Assembly (NCBI GenBank): GCA_027605045.1
Contig: JAQFWX010000059.1
Span: 1 to 64,000 of the forward strand
Source of the DNA: Phallus indusiatus
Lineage: Eukaryota; Basidiomycota; Agaricomycetes; Phallales; Phallaceae
DNA length: 64,000 nt
Direction of reading: 5' to 3'
This document shows, piece after piece, positions 23,150-35,010 of this stretch. Within the stretch, counting starts at the first letter, position 1, and each line of letters opens with the position of its first letter. The position numbers and the translations under genes are program-made. The notes below the pieces were generated by a model. The model worked only from the letters and a program-made list of their open reading frames with translations, had not been told where the DNA came from and did not search any database.

Positions 23150-26100
23150 ATGCCTATTCGTACCAACATCTTTGACGAAAGCATCAGCAACGGCCGGACT
23201 AACAACAACAACAACAACAAAATGCCCATGAAAATCACTCGAGCACCGACTCTCAACTCTCTTTCAACAGAGGTCCAAACCCTCCTCCAGACGTCTTCTC
23301 TTATATCTTCCGAATTAACGACCCTCCTTCGCGCAACTCAGCAGATTCTCTCCGCCCATAACGAGCTTAAAGTCCGAATCAAGAGCGTGTCTGAAGGTCT
23401 TCAGGACGTCGTCAGAGTCGAGGAAGGCGTTCCCAATACCGACAAGGACGCGTTCTTCGGGCTGGATTCTGTTCCTGATGTCGTCTTTGGCAAAACCCCG
23501 CCTACAACACCACCTACCCTCGTCCTCGGTGAATCTGGGCAAAAAATTTGGAGGCCCAAGGGTCGAGAAGAAGACGACAAAGATCCTCTTACTACCAAGG
23601 GGAACCTCAAGCGTGAAAGAAGCTCGCAACAATCGTCTCATTCCAATTCGCCTTCTCATCCAACGTCTCATATAAACTCATCTAACACGAATACAAGTGC
23701 TACCAATACAACTTTCAACGGATACCCCAAACAATCATCCCCGAATATACCTGGCGCTTATGTCTTCTCCGAGGCTGCCTCGCCCGTTATAGCTGACAGG
23801 GACGTCCTACATCCCTCATACAGTGGTGGACTTGGCAGAGGCGGAGAAGAACCCATCGACATCAACGCAGTTCTAGCCCAACTCGCTGTTCAAGAACGTG
23901 AAGACGCCGAAAAAAGCAGCAAAGTGGAAGAAGAAGAGCGCTCCAAGAACTCTTCCAAGCAGAGTTCTAGAGCGTCTTCTAAAAAAACGACTCCCGCGTA
24001 TCGTGCGAGTCCTCCTAAAGTACCCTCGGAAAAGATATCGGTAGATCAATCACATGGACAGCAGAATCATAATATTTGGAAGCCGTCTGGTGTATCTCCT
24101 CCAAGTCCGTTGTGGTCAACGTCAGCTGCTATACCTCGTGCTTACTTTATTCCAGACTCTACTACTGCTACTACTACCACCAACGGAAAGAACAGCGATA
24201 CCAATAATTATGCTTTCTTTCTTAACCAAGATGCCGAAGAAATAGAATATGTTGATTCTCCACATGCTTCACCTCCTACCCAAACTGGTAAATGAAGATT
24301 GCTTCGTCTTCTTTTTTTTTTTACCCTTACTAATCAAAGATTCTGCAGCAAATGCCCCGTCAAGCAGCAAGAGTAGCTACTCTTTCGTCAATAGTCACAC
24401 CAACGGCCTTAAACCTACTGGTGCTGCTGCAAAACCCCCCGCGCGTCTTCCGAATACCGATCACCTCAAAAACGGAAGATCTAATTGTGGTTATTCATAC
24501 GCATATACCAACGGTAATACCGCGAACAACAACAACGGTAGCAGTAATGGGATGACTAGCCATGATTATCAAGCGACCATCCGTGGCACCAATAGCAGCA
24601 ACGGCAACGGCATCAACACCAACGGAGTACCCCAACGTCCTTCCAATCCATTCGCTCAACCTCAACCAACTTCAAACGGAAACGGCGCTCATATTCACGC
24701 TCCTGTTGCCGCACGTGCAACAAAAGTCCCACTAAGATCTGCCACCCCTACGGTTAGCAGGTCGACCAACGGGAATGCGAGTGCGAGTGCGAATGGAACC
24801 GTGAATGGCAACGGAAATGTAAACGGAAAGAGTAAAGGACATACCCGCTCTCATACAACAACTCAACACCAGACGAATGCAGAAATTGGATCTACTATCG
24901 TTCGTTCTGCGTCTGCGATGTCTAATGTTAGCACTTCTTCTGCAAGCGTTATGTCTCCTCCATGTGCGTATTTCTTTTTTTCCTTCTTCTTTTTGCTCGT
25001 GGTTTTGACGTGAATGAAAACTTTTCTTTTAGATGCGGTGTTCCATCCTCCGCCTGTTCGCAAGTCTGGTTCCGACTCTGATTCGGATTCAGGCTCAGAC
25101 TCGGAATCTCAACGGTTCATGGAAAAGTTACTTGAAAGAGCAAGCGATACGGAAGGAATTGGGCGGAACAAGGATAAAGATAAGGGAAAGGGAAAGGGCA
25201 AGGAGAAGGAGAAGGAAAGAATTGTTGAAGAGAAACAGGGTGGTGCTTCTCTCTCGCAGGTTCCGGAAGGCGATAACAGTGAAATTCGATCTCGACAACC
25301 TTCTGCTGCTGTTGAGAGTTCGACGACGTCAAAGGAGGCGAACTCGCCATCGTCATTGTCACAGACAGCCGGATCCGGTTCAAAGCCCAATTCCAAACCT
25401 CCATCTATCAAGTCTAACACGTCGCCCAAAGCGACAGGACAAGCTTTATCCGATCCCACGTCTACACCCGCTGATGAAACAACCAACTCCCAAGAAACTG
25501 CCCCCTCTGCCTCCGTCGATTCCGTTAACACAGACACCGCGAACAACTCCTCAGAAACTTCCGCCGTTGCAACCGTGACGCAGGAAGATACACCTATGCC
25601 AGTGACGTCTTCGAAACTTTATTCTTCTCCTTCTCAACCTTCTCAGTCCGCGGTGTCGACGTTCTCGCATGATATGGTAAAGACGCCGCAAGCTGGACAA
25701 CGTATTCCTGACCCTGGCGAAACACCTCGTATCGGTAACGGAAGCTCTGGAAGTGGGAGCGGGAGTGGGTCGACTACGAGTTTGAGTCTTGGAGCTGCGG
25801 GAGAAGCGATGCAGAATATGAACACGAATATTCTTCCATCGGGATTTGGTAACGTTAAGAATTCTACTTCTATGGCGTCGGCTCGTAATTCGACTGTGAG
25901 CATGGCTTCGTTGAATCCTTCGTCTCCTTCGTCGAGTTCGACTGGCGGAAGCGGAGGTGGTAGTAGTGCACCTGCTAGTTCGAATGCGTCGCCTGATGGA
26001 TCACCGAGCGCTTTTGTGGGTGGAGGGGGATTGAACTCCTCGAACAACGTGAATGGTCAAGGTCAAGAACAAGGACAAGGGCATAGCACTAGAACGTCGC

Positions 26101-27369
26101 TCAACGGTGGTAGTCGCGGTTATAGCAGTCACGGACATGGTCATGGTCATGGGCATGGACAGGGTCCGAATGGTGGTGGTCACCATTCGTCAGCGTCATC
26201 GTCAGTTTCAACAACGTCAGAAATGTTTGCCCGCGCAACCATCACCCGTCAAAGTCAGCCTACTAATCATGCTATCTCCTACAGTCATAACAACGGACAC
26301 AACGGACACATGAACGGGAATCGTGACATTATCAACGGTGGGGGACTTTTCGGACTTGATACCGTCGTGCCTGGACGATCAACAGCGTCGACGCCTCCTC
26401 CTCCTTCATCGTCGAGTTTAACGCGCCATGGGTCTTTACGTCGTGAAAGAGAGCGTGAAAGGGAGAGAGATCGGGAACAGCGCGAGAGAGAATCGCAGAG
26501 GCCTATTCCATCGCCTGTTCGGGCTAGTTCGGCTAGACGGTCGACTGTTAAAATGGCATCTGCGAAAACTAACGGACACGGGGCGAGTGCAAATCCGGGT
26601 GGTGGTACTACAGGAGATGGACCTACTATCAAAGTCAACAACGGGAATGGAAATGGGAATGGGAATGGGGAGACAGAGCATGTACGCAGTTATGCGCGTG
26701 GACACGGACATAATCGCACCATGTCAGATTCGAGCACGATTTCCGCTGCTGGTATAACACCCACTCAAGCCAACTTTTCGTCTTTCCATTTCAACCATTT
26801 CCCAGGCTCGTTGTCTTCTTCGTCGTCATCGCAGAGTAATCATGTGGCGACTATATCTGCTCTTCCGACGTTTCAACCCCCAGGGACGATTAGTTTGAAT
26901 CCTAATAAAACGTCCGGTTCGGGTTCGGGTTCGACGACGACGACAGCGACAACGACAAAGCTGGTACGCCTTGTGGTTCGTTTCTGTTTTTATCGAGTCG
27001 AGTTGCTAAATTGGGGTTCTCGGTTTCTTTTTTTTTTTACAGGAACGGTGGATTCCTTCGTTGAAAAGTTCTGAAGAGAGTGAAAGAAAGCCAGAAGGCA
27101 CAAACGGCTCCAATGGCAACAACAGCGGCAATGCTAACGGTAATGCTAATGGAGCTGGCAAAGAAACAAGAAGATCGGTCCATGGCGCATCACCTTCCTC
27201 TAATGCTACTACAACTTCCACCTCGTCGTCTTCCTCTTCTTCGGCATCTGTATCTGCCCCGGCCCAGCCATCAGCGTCAACAACAAATGGGACCGCGGGC
27301 AACAACCGCGACGCCGGCACCGCCAATTCTTCTAATGGTGTATCATCGAAACCTACTTTCGAATGGTAA
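23150..27369 (+). CDS. Large Ser/Asn-rich, mostly disordered protein (unknown function)
   Basis: 1,336 residues from four exons (23150-24287, 24349-24963, 25033-26963, 27043-27369; total divisible by three; ordinary GT-AG introns of 61-79 nt). Only the N-terminal 90 residues look ordered: ITRAPTLNSLSTEVQTLLQ followed by SSELTTLLRATQQILSAH, likely two amphipathic helices. The rest is low complexity: Asn/Gly/Ser runs, an SDSDSDSGSDSES acidic patch near 25,080, a Lys/Glu charged run (KDKDKGKGKGKEKEKE), His-Gly repeats near 26,130 and an Arg/Glu run (RERERERERDREQRE) near 26,440. It ends KPTFEW. No catalytic motif is visible. Such composition is common in fungal signalling or RNA-binding regulators, but I cannot assign a role. 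Confidence 0.8.
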
Positions 27370-29591
27370 ACCTCGGGGAGGCTGTCTCAGTCGTCATCGT
27401 CATCATTATCACGACTTCACTTGCTTTGCTTTACTTTGCTTTACTTTTGCTTGTACGATCAATCATTTCATTTACCTAGTTTTTCATTTCATTTTCTCTT
27501 GTCTTGTTTTTGTGTCGCTTGTGAAAATTATAGACTCTGGCTCATTGGTGTGTGTGTCTGTATGTATGCATCTGAAAGGGGATTGTTTGTATTAGTTCTG
27601 TCGCTTTTTGTTTTGGGAACGGTGTCGGTGACGAGGGGATTGAAGGGTGTTCTTTGTCTTTTTTATTTGTTTTTGTTCCTTCAAGGTACGCACATTAATG
27701 ACTGCATTTTGTTGTTGTTTATTTTTTCAGGAGCTGATTGTTTTTTTTTTCTAGATTCTCGTTTCCTCTGAACAATTTTATCCCGTGACAAGTCTATCTT
27801 GAAGCTGTATTTCGTATATCGCGTTATCAACTACCTACAGTCCTTGCATTGGTGGCATCGCTCAATCTCGAGTTCCTTTTTTCGTCAGGATTCAGCATTA
27901 GCGTTATAGTTGAATCCCCCGAGCCAAGTCAAACCCGGCGAATGACTCCCAGTGGGACGATACACGGCGCTCATTGCTCAAAACCCACAATCCTTTCCTG
28001 GCATAAACTCTTATCCTCATAAACAAACTTCTCCGTCCTTCCTTTGTGTTTTTACTTTCCTATTTTGCTCTGCCCTCATGATCTGTTTCTTTTCAATGAT
28101 CTCCTCGTTTTGTTCACGTTGCTGTTACTCCAGCTTTTCATCATTCTCATCACCATCATTCATCGCCTCGTTTCCGTCGGCTTTCCCAGCGACAGATGTA
28201 TGAACACACCCCAATGACATGACATGATTATTTTTTTTGTATCACAAGGTCTTTTTTCCTTTCTTTGCTTAAAATCATTCTTTTCTCTTTTAGACTATAT
28301 CTATATCTGTCTCCTGTCTCCTGTCTCCACAAACCATCTGTTCTGTTTTTTGTTCTTCTTTTACGTGATTTATGTATACCTAAGCTGTCGCAAAAAAAAA
28401 TTTCATGTTTATTTATGTATATATAAGAATCGGACTGCGTGTTTAGTCTAGGCACTGTCATCAGTGTGTGTCAATGACTGTCAAAATTTTGTAGTTTTCC
28501 TTGCACTTTGGAGTAGTCCTCGTTGCGTTTGTGTAACAATTATGTTTTATCAAATGGTGGGACCGTTTCAACTTCGAATTAGGAGGTGGCGTGAACTCTA
28601 AGCTATTTATTTGCATTCATCCTCCATATGGGAAAGGCTAGTCGTTTTACGTCGCCAACTCTAATTAAGGAGATTTAAGTTTTGTGAATCTTGATATCCA
28701 TGTCCTTTCCTCCTGAAAATCGGCACATACCGCTGACGTTGCACCACATGGCACAAAATTGCGTAAAGGCGAGATCTATTTTCCAGTGATTGTCTTCTTC
28801 AGAGATTTTGATGAAATTATTGGTACTAAATACCGAAAGACGGATATATGACAAGGCTTTATTTCCAGAACTGGGACCGCTTGTACCTTAGTACTTGAAG
28901 ATACCAGTTGGTTACTGGTCAAGGTCGCAAACTTGCAAGCTATGTGACGTCACGTAAGTTGTAACGCGTACCAGACTTCCATCGCATCGCAGTATGTTCT
29001 CACTTTGATAGAGTTTCCTGCAGCGGTGAAGCACCATTTGGTTTCATAAAATCTATCACCGATATCACAATCACAAAGAAAATGTCGGCCCAACCAGAAC
29101 GTCAGAATTTAGAAACACCGACCCGGGTATTACTGTACTAGTACTATCTTGTACTATGCGCCGCTCTCGCAATAGGCACTGCGGACACCACTGTCCATCG
29201 ATATTCCCAAGACAGTTAGCAGTGAAAAAAATCAGCCTCTACTAAGCTGACGTTGCTACTCGGTTTAGTCTTGTCCGTCTCGCGAATCGTCTTTTGGAGC
29301 GACGTTTCGACTGAAACACCGAACTCGTTTACTATGTTCTCATCAAAGTCAGGACATACATTCTGATTACGAGCTTCAGTTGAGTAGTAGACTCTCACAG
29401 CATGAAAAACCCCTCTAATTTTAATTGTCATATGATCTTTTATTTTTGCGGAAGAGTATCAATACAACGACGTACTTAGATTCAAGAATTTAAAGGTTGT
29501 TGAGATTCTCTAGAGAGATGTGGAGGAAAATTTAAATTTTTGCAGAAAACAAGTTGTGCTAAACGAATGATTGGTCGCTTTTGATTTGTAC

Positions 29592-29810
29592 TCAATTAGA
29601 TTTTCTGCTGTGCCTTTTCGGAAAAGGGGTGGGTTTTGAGTTGCATATGGGCCATCTCGGTAAGTGATGATGATGTTTGCGTTTGATCCCCTGGATTTTT
29701 GATATTAATTCTAGCGGGGTTTGATCTTCATCCGCAGGAAGTCCATTATAAAGGTTTTCGTTTACTCCATACGAGTCTAGTCTGGCAAGTGGAATATAGG
29801 ATTGTGACAT
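29592..29810 (-). CDS. Possible small gene, hypothetical
   Basis: ATG-led ORF of 72 codons beginning MSQSYIPLARLDSYGVNEN with a normal-looking mixed composition. A GTAAGT within it (near 29,662) could be a donor joining further exons downstream. No motif, no paralogue in the window. Reported only as a possibility. Confidence 0.2.
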   Translation of the reverse strand: MSQSYIPLARLDSYGVNENLYNGLPADEDQTPLELISKIQGIKRKHHHHLPRWPICNSKPTPFPKRHSRKSN

Positions 29811-30357
29811 TTTAACAGGTCAATTAGGTTAAAGCTATCTTCAATGTACGTAGAATTCTCGTTTAGAGTTATTGTTGAGGTTGATTCATCGTTACGCTGT
29901 GTACATGTTTCAAGAAAAAATCTCAGTCTTAGTCTTATCAACATTGATTGTTGAGAGACTCAGTTGTTGAAAGCGAAACATAAAGAACGTTCAGGACTTT
30001 CAAGTGTTGATACGTGAAAACCATTTCATTCCCGTTTACAGGGATTCTCCTCCTTTCATTGGGTAAATCAACGCTTTATTTCATATGGATGGTTTGGCTC
30101 ACCTTGATCAGTGCTTTCCCATGCATCTCGGGCCAGACCAACATACATAGCAACCGTTCTCTGAGCTCAACAAACCGTGAAATCGCATGAAGCTGGTTTT
30201 GCAAGAGATCACTATAACAATGTGATGCACATACCCAGTCCTATTATCTTGGAAGCATCACTTTTCATGAGTGGGCTTCACTGTTCCTGTTTTTAGGTGA
30301 AACCTGAACCGAACTCTCATGCATGATGACACGACTTGATCACGACCCAAGTTTCAA

Positions 30358-30365
30358 TATTTAAG
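30358..30365 (+). promoter_or_regulatory. TATA-like box of DUF6533 gene 1
   Basis: TATTTAAG about 65-70 bp upstream of the ATG at 30,429. The second paralogue has TATTTAATA at the same distance from its own ATG. Confidence 0.5.
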
Positions 30366-30428
30366 GCTCCCATTCACATACAAGTAATGCACTCATTCCA
30401 GTCGATACATCGCTTATCTTCTCTACAC

Positions 30429-32119
30429 ATGAATAGCACAAACGGTACCGCAGCTGCTCTGCCTGCGGACATTATTCAAGAGGTCTACGAGGGGTATGTG
30501 TCAGTTCTGTTTTATTCCCTGTCATCTAATTATGTGATTAGATATGTATATATCTTGGTTCTTTTCAGCTCGACTGGTGGGTAATCCGATATCTTAAAGT
30601 GAAATACTTACAAACGTATTTTTAGCACTTCTTTTCTATGCTACTCTAACAGCACTCACTCAAGAAAGAGAGTTTATATGGTCCAGACCTTTCAGTCTGC
30701 CTTCAATATTATATGTTTTCGCGAGGCACGGGAGTTTGATAAAACAGGGGCTAGTCATCGCAATAACCTTCATCCCGGTGAGTTTAATATGTAAATAGCT
30801 TCGGTATTCGCAAGCCTCATTGTCTGTTCGTAGCTTGGAAGGTGAACCATTTGAATACATGTCTCATTTTCCAAAATGACAGGAACTTGAAGATCTTGTA
30901 ATATTCTCGCCGATGTACAAAACTTCGTATTGTTTCTGCCAGCTATGGGAGTTCAAGGTCCGTGCTCCATCATCTAGTGTTTATATATTGTAATAACTAC
31001 TTCAGGCTTATTGATTATTCGAGCATATTCAATATGCGGGGGCAACAAAATCCTGTTTTCAGCTTTAGCATTTGGTTTTGTTTCTTACTTCAGTTTGTGT
31101 GTTTATGGTAAGCTTAAGGATTCGATAATTACGAAGCTCGACATTCACATTCATTAAATAATAGCTATAGTAATATTTCCCGGATGTACTCCAAGGTGTG
31201 TACATCTAGATCGCGCGGAACTTTTTTCAGACTCTTATATGCATTATGTAATAACTTTCATTCTCAAAGCTCAAGCATTAGTTCTGTCACTAGTATGGGA
31301 CATTCTTATTTCTGAGTTCTAGTCTCATCGCCGTGTTTGTTCAGGTGAAATCATCAGTAATGTCATTGCCCTTGTCACGGATTTGATTATATTTGGCATT
31401 TGTATGTGGAAGGTCTGGGGTACGTGGAGACTAAAACGCAACAATGGAATTCGAAGTAGTGGAAGGAGCCTCATTTCCGTGCTTCTCACGCAGAGTAAGT
31501 CTGGATGGATTTTTAAACTTGAAGGATTATTGAATCTTCAGCAACATATAGGTATATTACGTTGTTGGTAGGCACTCAATATGTGTACCGATGATTTCAC
31601 AACTGATGGGTCTACCAGCTTTGCTATTACTATTACTGCTGCTCTTGTACCCCTTGTATGCGTAAGTATTTAGTCATACGAAGCTCCGGAGACCAAATTG
31701 AACGTTAATATTCACAGTTCGCAGCTGTATGTAATAAATTTGTCCTCGCGCATCTATCCACTAACTAATATCTGATCAGACCTCCAACGTTGTTCTCGTA
31801 GATAGTTTCACTCTTATTCAAAACGCGTGAGTCCTATGTCTCAATTGACATCTTTCATATTAGTCAATAACATAGCACAACTTGAAGTCTGTCAGCAACT
31901 CTATTGGCCGATTTCACTCTCGACCTTCGTCGACTTAATTCCGCTAAAATCGAAGCTAGTCAATTATCGTTACCACCGCTTCAACTTTCGAATGTTCTTC
32001 AACGCGTGCACCAATCTATCCTTGTGGAGATGGCTACCCCTGATGAAAGAGAGGTGGAAGAAGAAGCTGGGGACTACGATTATGATTATTCATTGGGGTC
32101 TGTAGTAGATGACGTTTGA
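30429..32119 (+). CDS. DUF6533-type seven-helix membrane protein 1
   Basis: Multi-exon integral membrane protein of the basidiomycete DUF6533 type; molecular role unknown. After the short N-terminus ending IIQEVYEG, an 8-nt exon joins to ALLFYATLTALTQEREFIWSRPFSLPSILY, the diagnostic xxExExIWSRxxSxPxxLY segment. Further exons give NILADVQNFVLFLPAMGVQ, LLIIRAYSICGGNKILFSAL, and VTDLIIFGICMWKVWGTWRLKR, a helix followed by positive charge. The final exon (acceptor TTGAAG near 31,890) gives ATLLADFTLDLRRLNSAKIE and an acidic C-terminus ending SVVDDV. Exons between 31,150 and 31,800 are only partly resolved. Paralogues lie at 36.9 and 39.4 kb. A sensory or transport role is often suggested for such proteins but is not shown. 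Confidence 0.75.
30569..30576 (+). other. 8-nt micro-exon, DUF6533 gene 1
   Basis: CTCGACTG between acceptor TTTTCAG and donor GTGGGT. Exon 1 ends with phase 2 and the next exon starts CA CTT CTT, so exactly 2 mod 3 bases are required; 8 nt closes the frame (G-S-T-A). Using the downstream GTAATC donor (12 nt) would shift the frame. Confidence 0.78.
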
Positions 32120-32563
32120 TCTCCTGAAGGCTACAGTACTTTTCGTACGTGATTTTCAATTGATGCTATCTCTCAGGCAGAATAGATTCACAAGTTATCT
32201 TAACCATGAAGTTCAGTTTTGGGTGCTATTTTTTGTTCAGATGTTCAATCCTTTTTTCTTCCATGTATCTCGTGAATTGACGTCAGAGATCTTTTCTTCA
32301 CACTTCCAATTTTTGACTTCGTTTCGTGCTTATATAAATCGTCCTGATATATAATATGATGGTTTCACATTCTCGCCTGCCATATTAAGCTGCAAGCCTA
32401 CTATTATCCGGCGTTCGAGTTACTAGAGCTTCTATCCGCTTGCTTAGCAAAAAAAATTAATTTCAATTTTTCCCAATTATGTATCAAGGCATGGCTGACT
32501 TTCGCCGAACTTGTTACGGGTGCGAAATGCCTCTAGTATACATGTAGTATGCAAAGTTTTCAT
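32120..32563. other. Convergent intergenic spacer
   Basis: 3' flanks of DUF6533 gene 1 and the terpene synthase. Similarity to the duplicated block at 46.4 kb begins within it, at about 32,190. No gene. Confidence 0.5.
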
Positions 32564-35010
32564 TCATAATATGAAGCCGATATCCTCCAAATGATACCGT
32601 TGGTTTTGACCGATGTGCCATTCGCTATTGTGGAAGGCATGAAGGCTCTCAATGGGAATTGGGAAAGGAGAGAAACAACGTACACATATCCTATTTCCCA
32701 GCTTTTCCATGCCTCTAGTGCGGCAGGATGATCCGCTAGGATCGCGTGAATGTTCATTCTTGCTTGTTTCAGCTCGGCCACAATTTCTAAACAGGTCTCG
32801 TATGGTGACTTGTTGTCATTCTGGGCACGATTATGAATGTATGTTCCCTTCTCGCCCTCGATCTCTTCCTTGTGAAACCTGCAATCGTCGTACGTGAATT
32901 CAGATCATCTGAGTTACATTTTTGAGCTTACGATAATAGATCGTTGGTAAGAGCAATCCAACAGTTCATGTCCGGGAAGGCTTGGACGACTTTCATTATG
33001 TCGTAATTTCCACTCTTGACGAATGCAAACAAAGCATAGGCGAGGGCGAGGCCCGTTAGATTGCGTATAAACCACGGGAAACGCTCGATGCCATGTTTTA
33101 ATGGAATTTTGGGCAATTCTTGTTCAATACAATTTGCAGCGAGGAAGTTGAAAGTGTGACTGAGAATAAAGGTGACGGCTAAAGGATCGTAGAAATCCCA
33201 CATGCGATTCAATACTTCGGCGAATACGTTGAGAACAGGATCTAATTGCGGCTGACGTGTGAATATTCGCGAGATAAATTCACGACAAAGGGTCTGGTCT
33301 TCGGAAATGCCATTGTCTATATAGATAGCGCACCTAGATTTTGTCATAACCGAACAATGTTAGCATTTCTTTGCCGCATACAATTGAATAAACTTCCTTG
33401 CCAGTTGAATAATGCGAGATTTGTCTTCTCGTCTACACTGCATTTATTATATCCCAACTGTTTTACAATATTCAAGGGAACATCGATGACAGTGAATTTT
33501 AGCTTACTTCAACGAGAGAAGCCGCTAAGTGGATGGCGTTTTTTAATTTTTTGCATTGTATTCCACGCTCATACATCAGATTCTCCATATAGTCTTCAAC
33601 AGCTTTGTTCGCAGGGTTGATACCCATGGGAACGAAGTCCATATCTGTTAGGAATGTGTTCAAGATGGAGACAACTCGTTCTTGAATGTGATCCGTGCGG
33701 ATGAGAATCAGCTTAAGCAATTCTAAAATGTTGATGATGTACAGCATACCTGCTTGATAGTCATCTGGAAAGAGACCAGTAGAGAAGGGATGAAAGTCAA
33801 CGGGCTTCCAAGTCTTTTTTCCATTTGCGGAGGGAGGAATAGACTTTGAGCCTAGTTTGTTGTGATACGTGCGCATAGGAGCGTACAGGAAGGATAGGGA
33901 AACCAAGTAGTAGTTCGTATGATAGAAAAGGGAGTGTAGAATAGAAATATAGGGTAGTTACGTCGAATAGAGTGACTTAAATGCTTATTGTGGGACTGAG
34001 GGAAAAGCTGAGATACAAATCCAAGAAAACTGATGATATTGGGTGTCTCTAACGACGGGTTTATATACAAATTGTAGTTCAGTGTCCGAGTGAAAAGCGG
34101 AACATCGGTTATCGAAAATGTGCAGGAAAAGCATGTGGAAAGTGAATACATCGTCTGAGAAATGGAGATTCAAGAGTAATCTATCTCTTTTGTAATTTCC
34201 ATCAGAAGCACGGTAATTGTGCATATACGCTGCCTCCAACTAGTCTGGCTGTGCTACACCGCTCGGAGTAATACTACGTCCGGGGCGCCAATTATGCTTA
34301 TTCTCTTCGTAAGTCATTTCCGTGAGCAACAGTTGTGTTGTCGAAATACACGGTCGACAGGTGGTTTAAATATATGTTTAATAGAGTTAAATCGGCCCGG
34401 TATACTGACGGAGAAGCAAAGGACGAATAAGATTCTTCGGTTCCAGGGCTAAGTGTCGTGACAGTAGAAGATACTGTTTTTCTTACTTCAGTATCAAGAC
34501 TGCTTATTAGTGCCAAATTTTCGCAAGTTTTTTATAGCAATCAGGGTTTACATCTGAGATTGTCAAAACACGCTTCTGAGCGGACATTGTACTTCTATCT
34601 GAATCGCTTCGGTTTACTAGATATCGTATATATTATTATTTTTGTTCACAGCTTAGAAGACTTGGACGAGATCAATCTCCGAGATATGGTTTTTTTTGAA
34701 GTGGAGTGCCTACACGGAAGAAATTGTTTGTCGATAATTACATAAATTGGACGCTATTCGAGGAGGAAACTTTGCCAAATACTCGAAATTCTAGACTTTC
34801 ATATGGTGAGATTTCGAGATATCTTTGCTTGTATTATTATTCACCATTCACCATATACAGGAGACGGAAGATTTTTTTTGCATAACGGTTGGATGTGAAT
34901 TCACAAAAATTATAACCTCATTTCGAATCAGGTTTGCCGTGGCAGTGGAGACTCGGGGTGCTCCCAGGCCCGTTCATTGTAGCGTCGACGTCGACTCGTC
35001 GTCGAGCGAC
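32190..35010. repeat. Segmental duplication, terpene-synthase block copy A
   Basis: The terpene synthase with both flanks reappears in the same orientation at about 46,384-48,430. The 3' flank (AGTTTTGGG.GCTATTTTT) and the upstream flank near 34,640-34,940 (GTGAGATTT.GAGATA, TTCACCATATACAG) both match non-coding sequence at 46.4 and 48.1-48.4 kb. Edges are approximate. Confidence 0.75.
32564..33876 (-). CDS. Trichodiene-synthase-fold sesquiterpene synthase, copy A
   Basis: Class I terpene cyclase of the TRI5-like superfamily, expected to ionise farnesyl diphosphate; product unknown. Five exons (33876-33508, 33437-33382, 33333-32932, 32878-32684, 32624-32564) give 360 residues with the frame closing exactly. 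Metal-binding NSE motif is seen as NDLLSFHKEEIEGEK; the C-terminal GYV|EWHIGQNQRYHL carries the RY pair typical of the family. The aspartate-rich motif reads YIDNGISED: the first Asp is kept and the second is Asn. A 12-residue-longer N-terminus than copy B starts MRTYHNK. Exon 5 uses the CACAATAG acceptor; the nearer GAGAG would leave a 38-nt intron. Family membership does not mean a trichothecene pathway is present; no other such gene is visible nearby. Confidence 0.85.

Larger units (their letters stand above)
27370..30428. other. Long intergenic region
   Basis: 27.4-28.5 kb is strongly T-rich on the plus strand and reads as 3' UTR and flank of the Ser/Asn-rich gene. The rest holds no supported gene. 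Two small minus-strand ORFs (29,592-29,810, 72 codons from an ATG; and 29,216-29,431) lack motifs. A TATTTAAG box at about 30,358 belongs to the next gene. Confidence 0.5.

Noticed and set aside
25109..25546. 145-codon minus-strand ORF inside the Ser/Asn-rich gene
   Set aside because: Shadow frame; the plus-strand frame is supported by splice junctions that close the total frame.
32625..32683. Unusually short 38-nt last intron in terpene synthase A
   Set aside because: The CACAATAG acceptor 21 bp further on also keeps frame, gives a normal 59-nt intron and joins GYV directly to the family's W-H motif; copy B supports the same choice.
32564..33876. A trichothecene biosynthesis cluster around the terpene synthase
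   Set aside because: Only the cyclase fold is present. Neighbours are membrane proteins and duplicated debris, with no other pathway-type genes adjacent.
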